This document shows, one piece after another, positions 25,226 to 37,439 of a stretch of 64,000 nucleotides of DNA; positions within the stretch are counted from its first letter, which is position 1, and each line of letters begins with the position of its first letter. The position numbers were made by a program, and so were the translations under genes. The stretch lies in NCBI GenBank assembly GCA_033961575.1, contig CM066728.1:97540852-97604851 (forward strand). The letters run 5' to 3'. The notes beneath the pieces were generated by a model. The model searched no databases and was not told the DNA's origin. It was given only the letters and a program-made list of their open reading frames with translations. Source of the DNA: Aselliscus stoliczkanus (Eukaryota; Chordata; Mammalia; Chiroptera; Hipposideridae).

Positions 25226-27325
25226 TGTGAGTTTCTGTAGCAAGGCCCCGAGATATCAATGGCTTACTTAACACAGTAGAATTCAATGTCTTATTCATGA
25301 GTCTAAATAAGGGATTCCTGATTAACACTCAATTCCACTCTGTCATTCAGAGAACCAGGCTGATAAAAGTTCTTCCCATTTCAACACAATATTGCCGTGG
25401 GCAGCAATATCCAATCAGCAGTTGGGGAAGAGGGAGGGAACAACACACAGGAAGTTGGGATGAGTGAGACCCAGTTCAAGTTCCACTGGCTTTATCTTTC
25501 TCACAAGATAATTCCTCAGACACAGAGCCTCATTCATACAGGGAAAATGGTATGTTTTTCATGCTACCAGGCCCTACCACAGTTTGCCCTTCTCTTCTTC
25601 AACTATCAATTTTATCGTTTTTACCTCATATAGAACGTGCTTATTCTTTCCCTGATGAAAAATCCAAGGTATTTCCATTAAGTTTCTGCATTTAATTAGA
25701 TGGAGCTTTGGTGCCAGAATATATGAACCAAGAAGACAAGTAATGTGCTCTCAGCTTATACAATATACAACGTTGGGGCCGAAGCATGATTATAGCACCT
25801 AACTTCTCATATTTTGAAAATGAAATATGGAGATACCACAGGACAATGGTGAATTTCTGCCAACTGGAACTGAAAAGTGGAAGAAGATACTGGGCTACAA
25901 CCTAATTATGATTTCTGGAAAGAATTCTCTTGTCTATTGTCTTTTGGAGCCCCTTGTTCTGCATTCTGGGACACCCGTTGTCTTTTCCTCTGAGGCCACA
26001 TAAAGTGAATATTAAGGCAGAAGGCTACCTCTTGAGGGATAGAAGGCTTGCACAGAGAGCCTCCTATGCATGCAAGTTTAAGAATTTGAGAATTCCTTTA
26101 AAACTTGGGCAGTCAGAATACATTTTAGTTCCAGTTTCTAGTTTTGTTGGCATTATAATTTCCTTAAAAGAATAGTATGTTTCTGACTTATTTGTTTCTA
26201 GTCTGTATCAGGTGCCTATAACCATACAGGAATTCTGTACTACACAAAATTCTAAAATAGAATTCATTTCTTGGTTTTCAAGTTTGGTTCTCTTCTTTCC
26301 CAAACAAATGCCAGCTACCTTGAGACAATCAGACTTCTGTGGGAATGACATACTCTTAATCATATTTTTGTAAAGGGGATGATTCTTAATTGGTTGCTTG
26401 TATACAATTTTAAAAATTTTTTCCCTCTTCAGTGTGAAAAAAAAAAGCCAATTTTTCTACTTGTTGAGGCTACACATTAGCTAGCAGCTTGCATTCCAAT
26501 AGACAAAGTTATCCCATGTATAGTTGAGAAAAATAAGGCACAGACTAAGATTATGTAATACATCTTGTGTTCCACAGCTAGTGGTTTTGAAGCTGAGATT
26601 TAAATGCAGCCATTTTCCCAAAGATAGAATTTCCTACTATACTGCCCTTCACATCGTTTTTCTTCTGCCCATAGCACTTCTTTCCATCAGGGCTCAAGTA
26701 TTCATCTATATGGCATAAAAGTGGAACAGACTATCACATACCCCATCCTCCTCATCAATCCTTACCATGGGTTACTTCAGATACAATCCCTCCTCTATAC
26801 TTCAGTGAAAATCTGAAGTTCTCATACATACAGCCTCGCTGAAATGGATGCCCGCAATATATGATGTTTATCTCCCCACAGGCAAGTCCGAATTTCTCTT
26901 AGGGTGCCACAGCAGCTCCCACTGTTCATATGCACATCTTTAAACATGTGACAAATTTGCACTGTTGCAAGTGTTAAGATTCATGAACATACATTAAGTG
27001 TAGGGATATGTATATATGTGTTTGTGTGGCCAAGTCATGTGATTTTTCTGTAGCAATTTAAATTAGAGTGGAAAAATATTATGAGTGAGATAACATGACA
27101 TATCTAGTATATGTTTTCAACACATTGTCTTTAAATATTATTGTATTTTTTTACATATATTTGTCAATTAGCAGATGCTCAGAAATATTTAACATGTAAG
27201 AACCCACCATTGAAGATTCTAAGACAGTAGGTTTGGGAGAAATCCTGCCCCTTTCTTTATATTAAAAAAAAAAATTCTATAGCATATTTTAAAGCTCTGA
27301 GTAAAAATCTAGTGCTTCCTTTAAT
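25226..27325. other. No gene or confident repeat recognised
   Basis: AT-rich unassigned sequence. Frames of 64-81 residues occur at 25397, 25930 and 26524 on plus. None has a recognisable family signature. Confidence 0.45.
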
Positions 27326-27329
27326 AGTC

Positions 27330-27860
27330 TGGGGAGGCAGATTCATGACTCCCCCCCCAAGTCAATGTCTTAATTCCCAGAATTTGTGAATATGTTACTG
27401 TCAAAGAAGACTTAGTCGATGTGATTAAGATTGAGATTAAGGTGAGGTTAAGACTGAGATGGGGATATTGCCCTGGATTATCCAAGTGGGCACAATCTAA
27501 TCACATGAATTCTTAAAAGCAGAAAAGCATTCCCAGCTTGGGTCAGAGGCAGCTCTGGCCAGAGATAGCTGTGCTATGGAAGGAAATCAGTAAGGTTTAT
27601 TCATTTATTAATCACTGGTTTTGAATATGATGTAAGTGTCCAGAAGCCAAGGGACATGGCAAGTTCAAGAAGCTGGAAAAAAAATTTTAATGGATTGTCC
27701 CATAGACCCAACAGAAAGTAATTCAGCTGCCTATTCATTGATTTTAGCCAAGTGGGACCTGTGTCTTATTTCTAACCTACAGAACTGTAAGATATTACAT
27801 GTGTTGTTTAAAACCACTGAATTCATGGTTATTTGTAACAGCAGCAAGAGAAAACTTATA
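27330..27860 (+). repeat. MLT1-type MaLR LTR
   Basis: Landmarks in order: 'attcatgactcccc' near 27340, 'cccagaatttgtgaatatgt' near 27376, 'gattaagattgagattaagg' near 27423, 'attatccaagtgggcacaat' near 27477, 'cctacagaactgtaagatat' near 27776, and a final 'tgtttaaaaccactgaattc'. This is the MLT1 layout. The 89-residue frame inside it is a shadow. Confidence 0.78.
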
Positions 27861-30349
27861 TGCTGTCTCTCTCTAATTCATATATTACTCCACTTTAACA
27901 CCTGATTTTAGCCTTTTTCTTTTCAGTTGGATTTCTTACCTTGTAGTTTTAAAAAATGAAAAAAGAAAACACTAACATCACAGCATCTATTTTATTTTTA
28001 CAATAAATACTGCATGACATTTCTTTTTTTTACATAATCATGAGTGGTGACTAAATTTTCTCATTGTTCCAAAATTGTCAACTAGGATACAAAGCTGAGA
28101 ACAGAAGATACACCACCCCTGTAAAATGAGCCTCAGGCTGGGTACTAGAAACTTCCTACAGCGTTTATAAATTGCTAACTTACACTGTGACTCATAACTC
28201 TCAATTCTTTTGTCTTCCATCTGAATAAGCAAAGGGCTCAGGATGGGGAAGAGACAGAATTATTGGGCTCACAGTTATTATTTTGGTGGGATGTTGTATG
28301 CAGCACCTGCTCTGCTCAAGGAAAAGACCAGCACAGATTTGTGGTATCTCAAGAAGGGGACACCAGTGTCCCTCTCTACTGCTTGATATGTAGCAAGCTC
28401 CAGAAGTGAACAATTCATCTTTAGGACAGCATTATGAGAGTTCTTCAGAATTGATATGAGTTCCTTTGAGTGCGCGTGCTTTTGTGAACATAATCTGATA
28501 TCTGTTTCTCCCCGGACATTCCTGATGGCTGCAGAATTGTTGATTTGTCCTTCATTGGTTGGGTTGTATGCGGGGGTAGAAAGGTTACAGAAAGAAAGGA
28601 ATCCCAGGGCTTCCCACGAAATAATAGCTGTGAGCTCTGTGGCTTAAACAGGAGCAGGCAAAGTAAGAGCAGGGTTGCAGGGACAATGTTCTTCATTGTA
28701 TATATATATAGCCTTATCATGGGGCTTGATCTACAGAAAGTATGCAATAAATATGTCATCAATCCATGCTCTAATTTAAGGACAAAGGCAACATAAAACT
28801 AATAACAATATTCATTAATTAAATGCAAACAAAATATGTTTTATATCTTACACAGACTATAGAATTTTCACTAATATAATGCACATTTCAATGTAAAACT
28901 GAAAAAAAATAAGGTCCATACCTTATGTATGAATACACAGAAAAAAGTATATTGCCTGGAAAGAAAAGAAGGTCATATTCAGAACTAATTATTACACAGA
29001 CATGACTGATAAACATACACATTTATTACTATGTGATAAATAGTTTATCACAAATCATATCACAATAATTTTGTTTCACCACAGTCATACTTTTCACAAT
29101 GTCATATTTAGACTCAAATGAACTTCCCTAAGAAACAAAAATATCTATGGTTATATAAATATTTTACTAAATGGCTTCATACTTGGGTAACTTTTTCATA
29201 TTTAAAAATTAATAAATTTTTACATATAAATGGTAAAAGATGTACTAGCTAAAAATTAACATTTAAAATATTGGTTGTTTTCTAAAGCATATACAAGGTA
29301 ATTCACATAAAATAGAACACAGTGTAGTTCAGAATTCAACTACTTCTATATTATTAGAATAATAACAGTTACTAGCTAAGGGCTTTTCAAATGTAGTATG
29401 ATATGCTATAAGGATGAGGTGGTTCTGTACATAAACATGTGATACTGATTCATTAAAAATAGTGTCAAAACTTCAGTTGTTTAAGAAAAGAAGCATATAT
29501 TATGAACACCTCTAAAGAGGTTATCTGGTAGCTCTGCTGATGGGTGGATTTGATCAAATCTAGGAATTAGCTGGCATGCTAATAATCTAGGATGGTGGTG
29601 GCACAGACAACTGGTAACTCAGTTCTGTTCTATGTGTCTCCCTTCTTCCTTCCTGGGACCCCTAGGATGCAGATCTTGAGAATGCCTATTTGAAAGCAAT
29701 GGCAGGGAGTTTAATAGCCCAAATAGAAATGTGCATGCACTTTTTTTAAGGTTTGTGCTTAGATCACATCTGGCCAATATAGTCCATCCCCCAAAACAGG
29801 TCACAAGACCAGACCAGAGGCACAGTGGAAGGGTGTGATTACAGGGAACAGTGATTTGGGGACTTTAATATACAATGGTAAGACCTCAGCTAAAATTATT
29901 CATGGTTCTCCTACATTTCAATACCCCTATTCCAGAAACTCCAATTATTTCATCCATCACTCAGAAGTATTACAGTCCAGGAAAGTGTGATCAACTCCAG
30001 GGACAGCATGTCTTAATTTATAGGTCTATGAACTAGAAGGACAAGGTATCATCCTAAACACCAAACAAACAGGGGTAAACAGTTGAAATCAACACTCCTG
30101 TTGAAAACACAGAAGGATGGTAGACATAACAATATTGCTCCATAGCAATTTTCAATCCCACCAGCCAAGTATTCTACACCAGGGGTAGGATATCTCCCCA
30201 GATGAGTCCTTGGTTCTCATCCTTGAGATTAATTGCCTACTTCACTGTACACCATCACTTATGTCTCTCTTCTATAGGATATCTATTCTCTTTTCCATCA
30301 CCCTCTTTGATCCTCTTAGACCAGTTGTGAAAATTGGTTGTGAAATATG
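27861..30349. other. No gene recognised; parts may be old repeats
   Basis: Less AT-rich patches at 28220-28700 and 29520-29870 look like ancient interspersed repeats, for example 'agtccatcccccaaaacagg' followed by 'tcacaagaccagaccagagg'. I could not assign a family. The antisense 105-residue and plus 83-residue frames at 28445-28796 overlap and show no signature. Confidence 0.4.
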
Positions 30350-30355
30350 CCCTTC

Positions 30356-31100
30356 GGTCACATGATAGCCTGCCTGTCTGAACCCATGCACCTCTCTATA
30401 AAGACAGATGATTACTTAATATTATGCTTAGTGTATATATCCCTATTCAGTGCCCAAGGGTGGCCAGTTAGGTAATGATGGGTAAGATCCCTGAAGGAAG
30501 GGGTGACTTAAGCCAGACATGGCTGCATGGGTGCCAATTGGAAGAATCAAGAGTTGTCAGAAAAAGGGTGTGAACCCCTTGCCTCAGGGTCTGACAGCCT
30601 GCTTATGAAATGACCTATTATATGATAATATCTGTCCTCCCTGCATTTTTTTTTTTTTGAGGGCAGTGTTAATGGCCCTCGTATGTGGGATCCAACCGGG
30701 GCCACTGGCTTCCCAAGCCAGTGCTTAACCACCGTGCCACTCAGCTGGCCCCTCTGTGCATTCTTATCAGTAAGCCTTGGCAGAGGAGGTTCTGTCTCCT
30801 GAGAGGTGCATGACAATAACCTAATGGGGCCTCTGGTAATGGCAGCTTGCAGCTGTGGGTGAGATTAGGCCCTGAGCTATGTTTTCGGGTGTGAGACAAA
30901 TAGACCTTGGAAGTCACATTGACCATGGCTTATATGTAAGATAATAAAGGGAGCAGTCAGGCGATTCAGGGCTTCCTGTCCATGAGGCGAGGTCCCCTGG
31001 CCCTGATCTGCTTTCTCTCTTATCTTGTGTCACTCTCTCTTTCTTAACCTTTCACTGTCCCTTCTCCACTCGCACCTACCCTGTTGTGCGGGATGTGATA
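30356..31100 (+). mobile_element. Solo LTR of the same endogenous retrovirus family, copy 2
   Basis: Collinear with 17422-18092 along its length: the same start (GGTCACAT for TGTCACAT), 'tgcacctctctataaagaca', 'aagccttgg', 'taatggcagcttgcag', the AATAAA signal at 30943-30948, and the same end (GTGATA for GTGACA). It is flanked by CCCTTC (30350-30355) and CCCTTT (31101-31106), a 6-bp duplication with one change. A SINE occupies 30648-30750. The mutated terminal bases and imperfect duplication suggest a copy at least as old as copy 1. Confidence 0.88.
30648..30750 (-). mobile_element. tRNA-SINE ('GCCCTC' form) nested in the LTR
   Basis: On plus: a T-rich tail, then 'gagggcagtgttaatggccc', 'atgtgggatccaaccggggc', 'ggcttcccaagccagtgctt', and the reversed A box ending 'gtgccactcagctggcccct'. 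The flanking duplication 'cctccctgcatt' (30636-30647) and 'cctctgtgcatt' (30751-30762) consists of LTR sequence. The SINE therefore inserted after the LTR was in place. Confidence 0.92.
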
Positions 31101-31154
31101 CCCTTTGAACAAACTTTCAGTGTATTTCTTACCAGTAGAAGGCTAGGGAGGGGT

Positions 31155-31670
31155 TATGTTAGTCAGGGTTGTCTAGAGAACCCTTACATTAATATAACAT
31201 AACATAACATAACATAACATAATATAATATAATATAATATAATATAATATAATATAATATAATATAATATATATAATATAATCAATATATAGAAGAAAAG
31301 AGAGATATCTATTAGAAGGAATTGGCTCACACAGTTATGGGGGCTAAGTCTCCATGATTTGCTGTCTGCATCCTGGAGCCCCAGGAAAGCCAGTGAACAT
31401 CAAACACAGAAAATCAATGTCACAGGTCAAGCAATCAGGCAGGAAGATTTGAATTTTCCTTTTGCCCTTTTGTCCATTCAGGCCCTCAATGGATTGGATG
31501 ATGCCCTCTCCCACTGGGGGTGGAGGGCAGACCTCTTTACTGAGTTCACCAATTCAGATGTTAATGTCATGTAGAAACATCCTCACAAGACATACTCAGA
31601 AATAATTTTTAGCCAAATATCTGAACACCCCATTATCCAGTCATGTTGACACATGAAATTAACCATCACA
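31155..31670 (-). repeat. Old LTR (MaLR-like), antisense, holding a microsatellite
   Basis: Reversed order of the LTR family also seen at 245-565. The left end on plus is 'tagtcagggttgtctagaga'. Inside are 'aaggaattggctcacacagt', 'attcaggccctcaatggatt' and 'aaatatctgaacacccc', and it ends 'cacatgaaattaaccatcac'. The pentanucleotide array lies in its AT-rich 3' segment. The 71-residue plus frame is a shadow. The subfamily is not named. Confidence 0.72.
31191..31282 (+). repeat. Two-phase pentanucleotide array (AACAT)n(AATAT)n
   Basis: About seven AACAT-type units are followed by about twelve AATAT-type units, then a degenerate AT-rich end. The two blocks differ by a single C/T change in the unit. 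Confidence 0.92.
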
Positions 31671-32118
31671 AGCAGCAATGTAAACTATCTCAGGTCTCTT
31701 TATTCCAGTTGGTGCTACTTTCGCCAGTGTAGCAGCCTCAGTGCTTTGAACATTCTCATGATTTTATAACAATTTCTGGCAAAATCCACACCTATAGTTC
31801 TTTTTGGGACGTGCCTCTCCATAAACAGAATCCCTTCCTCTTTGGTCATGGCAGGCTGCTCAGCTGTCAGACCCTGAATAGTCCCACATTTCCTTTGGTC
31901 CAATGGAAAGAATCTCCTGAGCATTCAGAGGCCTTAAAAACAGGACCAATGGGCAGGTCATATAGGTTTGATATTTACCATGAGATAGTCTCTGACTTTG
32001 AAAACCCCTGATGGGTGTGAGAAGTTGGAGCTCAGAAAGTAAGAAAGAGCTTTGCCTTTTAAGGTAGCAAATTCTGGATTCTCTATGCTTGGTTTAAATT
32101 CTATTTAAAAACTGGCTG
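31671..32118 (-). other. Unassigned segment with an antisense frame
   Basis: Moderate-GC sequence with a 69-residue minus-strand frame at 31715-31924. The frame has several basic residues and no recognised domain. It could be part of a processed pseudogene or an old repeat, but no parent gene was identified. A poly(T) run at about 32127-32149 follows. No gene is called. Confidence 0.3.
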
Positions 32119-32194
32119 GCTTTTAATTTTTTTTTTTTTTTTTTTTTTTGTAAATCACCTCTTCGTAAAAATGGGACATCAGAAATTCAGTTGC

Positions 32195-32620
32195 TTTTCA
32201 AAACAGAACTTTATTGAGATCTAATTTCTATACCGTAAAACTCACTTACTTAAATTGTACAGTTAAATGATTTTTAGTAAATTTACCAATCTGTACAACC
32301 ATCACCATAATCTAGTTTTAGAATAATTGCATCACTTCAGTGAAATTCCTCAAACCTATTTACAGTTAATCCCATTCCCACTCACAGCCTCAGGCAGCTA
32401 TGTTCTACTTTCTGTCTCTACAGGTTTTCTTTTTAGGACATTTCTATGAACTGAATCATTAAATAGTCTTTTGTACCTGAATTCCTTCACTTAGCAGAAT
32501 ATTTTTGCAATTCATCCATGTTGTAACAATGCAATAATGTTTTTGAACACATCTTAATATGTATATATATTCCCCTCCTTTGTTGGTGAATTATCACTTC
32601 ATGTTTTCTATACATTTTTT
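32195..32620 (-). repeat. L1 3' region, antisense
   Basis: On plus it begins 'actttattgagatctaattt', then 'tttagtaaatttaccaatct', 'acaaccatcaccataatcta', 'tactttctgtctctacaggt' and 'attccttcacttagcagaat'. 'tgcaattcatccatgttgta' follows. This is the characteristic reversed order of old L1M 3' sequence. It is 5'-truncated and non-coding. Confidence 0.8.
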
Positions 32621-33495
32621 CTCTCAAAACGTTGCGTTTCAAAAATAGAGTGTTATTCATTTATCTGTATTATATGTCACAAATATTTTCTTCCCAGTTT
32701 ATTATACATCTTTTGATTTGCTTATAACTTTTGTTTTCAATATAAATCTTTGGTTATCTAATTTATAAATATTTTCTGTTATTACGTCTGGATTTTAATA
32801 CATAGTTAGAAAGCATTTGTCTACATTCAGGTAATTTAAAACTGTTTTGGGGAGATGATTCATACCTTTTTCTAATTTTTTTAAAATTGCTTTGTTTAAG
32901 CTTTTTATGTTGAATGTGGTGATGATTACTAAAATGCATTTTCCAAGGAAATTACCTACTTCATCTTTATATTAAAATTTATTTCCTTAGATTTCTACGA
33001 ATATTTCTCTTACACATTTGAAAGTTTACTACTACCTTTATAGCTCAGTACAAACCCAGTTAATTTACTGACTGGATTGGAAAGTTCAGCTCTACAGATT
33101 GTAACACAGCTACTCTTCTCTGTGTGACATTAACATCTGCACCCTCAGTAGTTCTTTCATACAAACTAGAATGATAGCATACATCTAAAATGCAAGACAT
33201 AGACAATAATCAGAGACAAATAGGAGAAAAGAGGTAACTTGTTCCAGATATTGGAGTTGAAAGAAATGAAGAGTAAAATAACTATAGCATAATAAATAGT
33301 CTATCTTAAAATTTAACCAAGCTCACTACAGATTTTTTCTTTTAAAGACTTTTAAAATAATTATCTGAATTGGTTAACTACTCATTCCCAGAAAATTATT
33401 TAATGTTGAATCTTTTCAGAAATGAAGATAAAAAAGTGTGCTCTTATTAGTGGCTCCCAAAGAAACTTCTATGTACAAATAATTAAATAAATGTA
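32621..33495. other. No gene recognised
   Basis: AT-rich sequence, possibly continuing L1-derived DNA on the left. No frame or repeat can be supported. Confidence 0.45.
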
Positions 33496-33501
33496 GAATG
33501 T

Positions 33502-33652
33502 GGGCTGGCCAAGTGGCTTAATTGGTTAAGAGCTCGCTCAAGAGTGTGAGCAGAGCTCTGAGCAACAGCAGTTCAATGCCCAGCCTGAGCTGAGCTGCCT
33601 CTAAGCTGCCAACAGGAGGAAGGATGGCTCAGCTAAAAAAAAAAAAAAAAAA
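33502..33652 (+). mobile_element. tRNA-derived SINE, monomer plus second-unit stub
   Basis: Same architecture as 9541-9695: 'gggctggccaagtggcttaa', 'agagctcgctcaagagtgtg', 'gagctctgagcaacagcagt', and 'aggatggctcagct' with poly(A). The duplication 'gtagaatg' is at 33493-33500 and 33653-33660. The A box has substitutions (TGGCTTAATTGG), so pol III promoter strength is probably reduced. Confidence 0.9.
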
Positions 33653-33867
33653 GTAGAATGCATACCTTTCACAGAGTCCTACAAGAAGTAACATAAATAA
33701 AACACTTAAACATGCATAAGAAACCACAAATAACAAATTTGTAAAGTGATATAAATCAGTTTTCAAGAGGTATCTTATGTATCTTATGTTTTTTCATTCG
33801 AAAATCCTTTGGCGTATACCTCTCATAGTGGGACTTAAGCCAAAACTGAAGATAACTTTTAACAAAA

Positions 33868-34045
33868 AAGTTTATTCAGGTATAATTGACACATAAAAAG
33901 CTGTAGGTACTTAATATATACAACTTGTGTCTGGTGAGAAGTATACACCCGTGAAACCATCATCACTATCAATGTTGTAAACTGACATATCACCACCAAA
34001 ATTTACTCATTCTCTTGGCGTATTTTGTCTGTTTACTTTTCCATT
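33868..34045 (-). repeat. L1 3' end fragment, antisense
   Basis: Plus-strand 'agtttattcaggtataattg', 'acacataaaaagctgtaggt', 'gtgaaaccatcatcactatc' and 'aaactgacatatcaccacca' match the reversed 3' end of L1MA/MB-type elements. Confidence 0.65.
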
Positions 34046-35893
34046 TGCGGTAACAGTAGTTAACATAAATATACATAAATATTTATGTATACAATACAGT
34101 ATACATAAATAAAATAGGTATTTAATTGAGTACTAGTAAAATGTCTAATTATGAATTAAATAAAATTTTACAACTCAATATTGCTACATAAAAATTGTGT
34201 TAAATGCAATGCTAGGTGTTGGGCTACAAATGATGGAAATAACATATGCATCAAATCCTTACTTTTCTCAATGTGAAGAACAGAATTCAGTGTTAATAAT
34301 TTTTATTCAAGGTGGCACTGGAGATATTTAAAATGTATATGTTAATTATGAATTGGTTATATGAGGAAATCTCAAATATAAGTCTAAGTCAAGAAACATT
34401 GATTTACAAATCACATTACATAGATGACTTTTGAAGATGTGCCAGTGGATGAGATTGCTGTGGGAAATGGAAGAGAATCAAAACTTAAGGAAGACCAATA
34501 CTTCGGGGTAGATGTATATGAGAGAATCTTAAGAATTAAAGAATGGCCAGTAATAATTAATAAACTTGCAAATAAACTTGTATAAGTGTTTTGCTTTTGA
34601 AATTTTTTAAAACTTAAATTTAGGAGGGCAGAAGTGCAAATGAATTAGAATAACAAAAAACTTTTGTGTAGGCAATTGTGGTTCACTCTTTCAAGATATT
34701 TGTGGAAAATGGAGGAAGATAAGTACAGTAACTTGAATATAGCTGAGTAGTGTGTCTGATTAATGAAGGATACATTTCCTTTATATTACAAAAAGTTGAG
34801 TATATTTAATACAGATTACAAGGATATATTTTAAGGAGATGATGGGCATATATAAAAGAAGAAATAGTCAACAGAGCAGGAAATTGTCAGCCACTATGCC
34901 TTTATTAACCAACATTAAATCAACTTAGCACACTGCTTTCTAAATGTGTTTTAATCTATTCCATCTTCACTTAGTCTTTGTACCTACATATTAGCAAAAT
35001 AATCAAGGCTTATGGGAAATGCTTATGTAAATTGTAGGCAATAACATTTGCAGGATCATTTTCAGTTATGTAATTTAAAAAAAACCCACATTATTTATGC
35101 CATAAAAAAGAAATGATCATTCGACTGTAACTAACAGACATTAAAACAAAGTGCATGTTGAGTTGAGTCCTTTTACATTATCTTATTAAAAGTGATAAGT
35201 AGAAAATATTTAACAATGCTTTTTAATATTTCGTGATCTATACTTTTATTTTCCGAAGTGGCTTTTCTTAGAGTTTCATATTCAATTTATATTTTAAAGG
35301 GAAATTAATCCATATGGCTCAGAATTCTTTAAACTTATCTCATCACAATGTTTTGCATGAGATATTTTCTATCTGTAAATGTTCTAAGCCCCTTAAAAGC
35401 CCTTTATTTCATGTTGCACAAAGCTATTTTATCTACAATTTAAGTCAAGGCTGAAAGAACTCAAATTTATTTGCAAATGAGAAACTTGCAGCGTTAGAAT
35501 GAATTGGAAATACTACCTATTAAAGTTTATTTGAATATGTCTAAAAATTGTTACCCCAGAAAACAATTTGTGAATTTTAACTTATTCTGACCTTTCTACC
35601 CAAGTATTTAGAAAGAAATGATTGTAAAATCAAAACATGAGCATTTCTTTGAAAGTACCAATATTTTCTCTCCTTAGTTCAAATATGGATGTTTTTGATT
35701 TACAATAATTGAGAACACTTTTGACAATGTATTGGGCTGCTTGGAATAAAATATTACTTATTCATAGGTTTAATATAACCTCATTATATTTTCCCTAGGT
35801 TTATGAATGTAACATATCATACTACCTACTATTACTTACATATGCTCTTTAGAAATCTTTCCCTTCTCAAGTTCTATACCACTTAGTACTCTA
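34046..35893. other. No gene or confident repeat recognised
   Basis: AT-rich sequence with no frame above the reported size on either strand and no repeat family assigned. Confidence 0.5.
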
Positions 35894-35908
35894 ATTTTTT
35901 TAGTTCTT

Positions 35909-36063
35909 TTTTTTTTTTTTTTTTAAGCTGAGCTATTCTGCCATCTGTTGGCAGTTTAGCAGCCTCTGCAGTTCAGCTCAGGCTAGACATCGAACTGCTG
36001 TTGCTCAGAGCTCAGCTCGCACTCTTGAGCAAGTTCTTAAATAACTGAGCCACTCGGCCGGCC
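35909..36063 (-). mobile_element. tRNA-derived SINE, monomer plus second-unit stub, antisense
   Basis: On plus: T-rich tail, 'aagctgagctattctgccat', 'cagctcaggctagacatcga', 'gctcagctcgcactcttgag', and the reversed 5' end 'gagccactcggccggcc'. It is flanked by a 15-bp duplication with one mismatch ('atttttttagttctt' at 35894-35908, 'attgttttagttctt' at 36064-36078). The A box is slightly altered ('actgagccact' on plus). Confidence 0.92.
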
Positions 36064-36572
36064 ATTGTTTTAGTTCTTATCATAAGCAATGTTAAATTGT
36101 CAAGTCTACATTTTACATATTTGTTTTCTTCCAATATGTTATAAGTTAATTCAGCACAAATATTTTTGTTTACTTCTTTGTGTTCTACTAACTGACAACA
36201 ACCATGATTTTTGTCTAAAATTTGAACAATGACCATATCACTAATTTCTTAATATTCTATTTATGGCTAAATATTGAGCTTGATGTGCATGTATATAATT
36301 TTAATTACCTCTGACCTATTCATTAGTAGTACCTCTCATCTAAGCAATACTTTTATTTATCCTGAGATATAATATGTACCTGAGTGAAAAGGATGGTTGG
36401 CCCAACAATGCCGTATTTGTGGGTACTTAAAGTACACAATTTTGGTTTGACTCAAGGAACATGGACCATGATTTAGGGGAAGTTATATATTTTTACATCA
36501 TTGCTTCATATCTCTTATTTATTTTCAGCCCAGTCTCCAATTGTTCATAATATGGTGAAATGGCATGTGAGT

Positions 36573-36592
36573 TTCAATTACACAGACACAAA

Positions 36593-36625
<33 letters not shown>
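36573..36625 (+). repeat. (CA)n microsatellite with imperfect left edge
   Basis: Starts with degenerate 'cacagacacaaacaaacaca' and becomes pure CA. Confidence 0.95.
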
Positions 36626-36626
<1 letters not shown>

Positions 36627-37435
36627 TATGTATGCTCCAGTTCAAAGCATCAGCAGTAGTGTCAGTAATAGCTTCAATAGAAATGGGACACAAAAAAAAC
36701 TTTGATATATGCATCAACTCTGTTGATATTAGTTAACAGCTAATTATGCCACATGCTAAAGGCAGCAGGGATATCGGTCAGCTGATTTCAGTGTCGTTGA
36801 CATGAAAAGGCAAGGAGATCAAAGATTCCCATTTTTGAAGAAATAGCAGTACGCTCTATATAAACATTAAACTACTCATTGTGGATTCTATAATTTATCT
36901 GCAGCAATGCTGGTTTCAGCAACACAGCTACTTCTTTGGGTAACTGTGGTAACTGTAAATGCCACCAGAAATGTTAACAGATGGATAGAGGAAAGTGGCC
37001 AACACTGTAAAATATCCAAAGGCACAATATTTCAGAGGAAAAGGAAATAGCCTCTGTTCCTTAATGACTTGGAAGAGACTGGAACTTAGGAAGAGTGAGA
37101 AGAGAACTTCAAATTGTTTATAATTCTTTCAAGGCTCTATTTTTATCTTCAATCTGTTGAGGATTGGGGAATATAGAATCATTTTAGTTCTTTGGGAAGC
37201 ATTATGAAAAACACACAATTTACTATTCTGGGTATGTGACATGGAGGTTAAGTAGACTTACTACTCAGTGCTCCTCCTGTGAGGTAGACAGATACTTCAA
37301 CTGCTTTTTTAATACAATGTTACATTTATTATAATACATATCAAATATTTTTAGTCTTTGTGAAACTGATACATATCTGAGCTTTTAAGGATGGGTAGAA
37401 GTTTGAAAAGTGGATTACCTAATCAATGAGTGAAA
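36626..37435. other. No gene recognised
   Basis: Unassigned sequence of mixed composition. Some of it (36720-36900) looks like ordinary single-copy DNA with no obvious repeat. No coding frame is supported. Confidence 0.45.
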
Positions 37436-37439
37436 ATGG

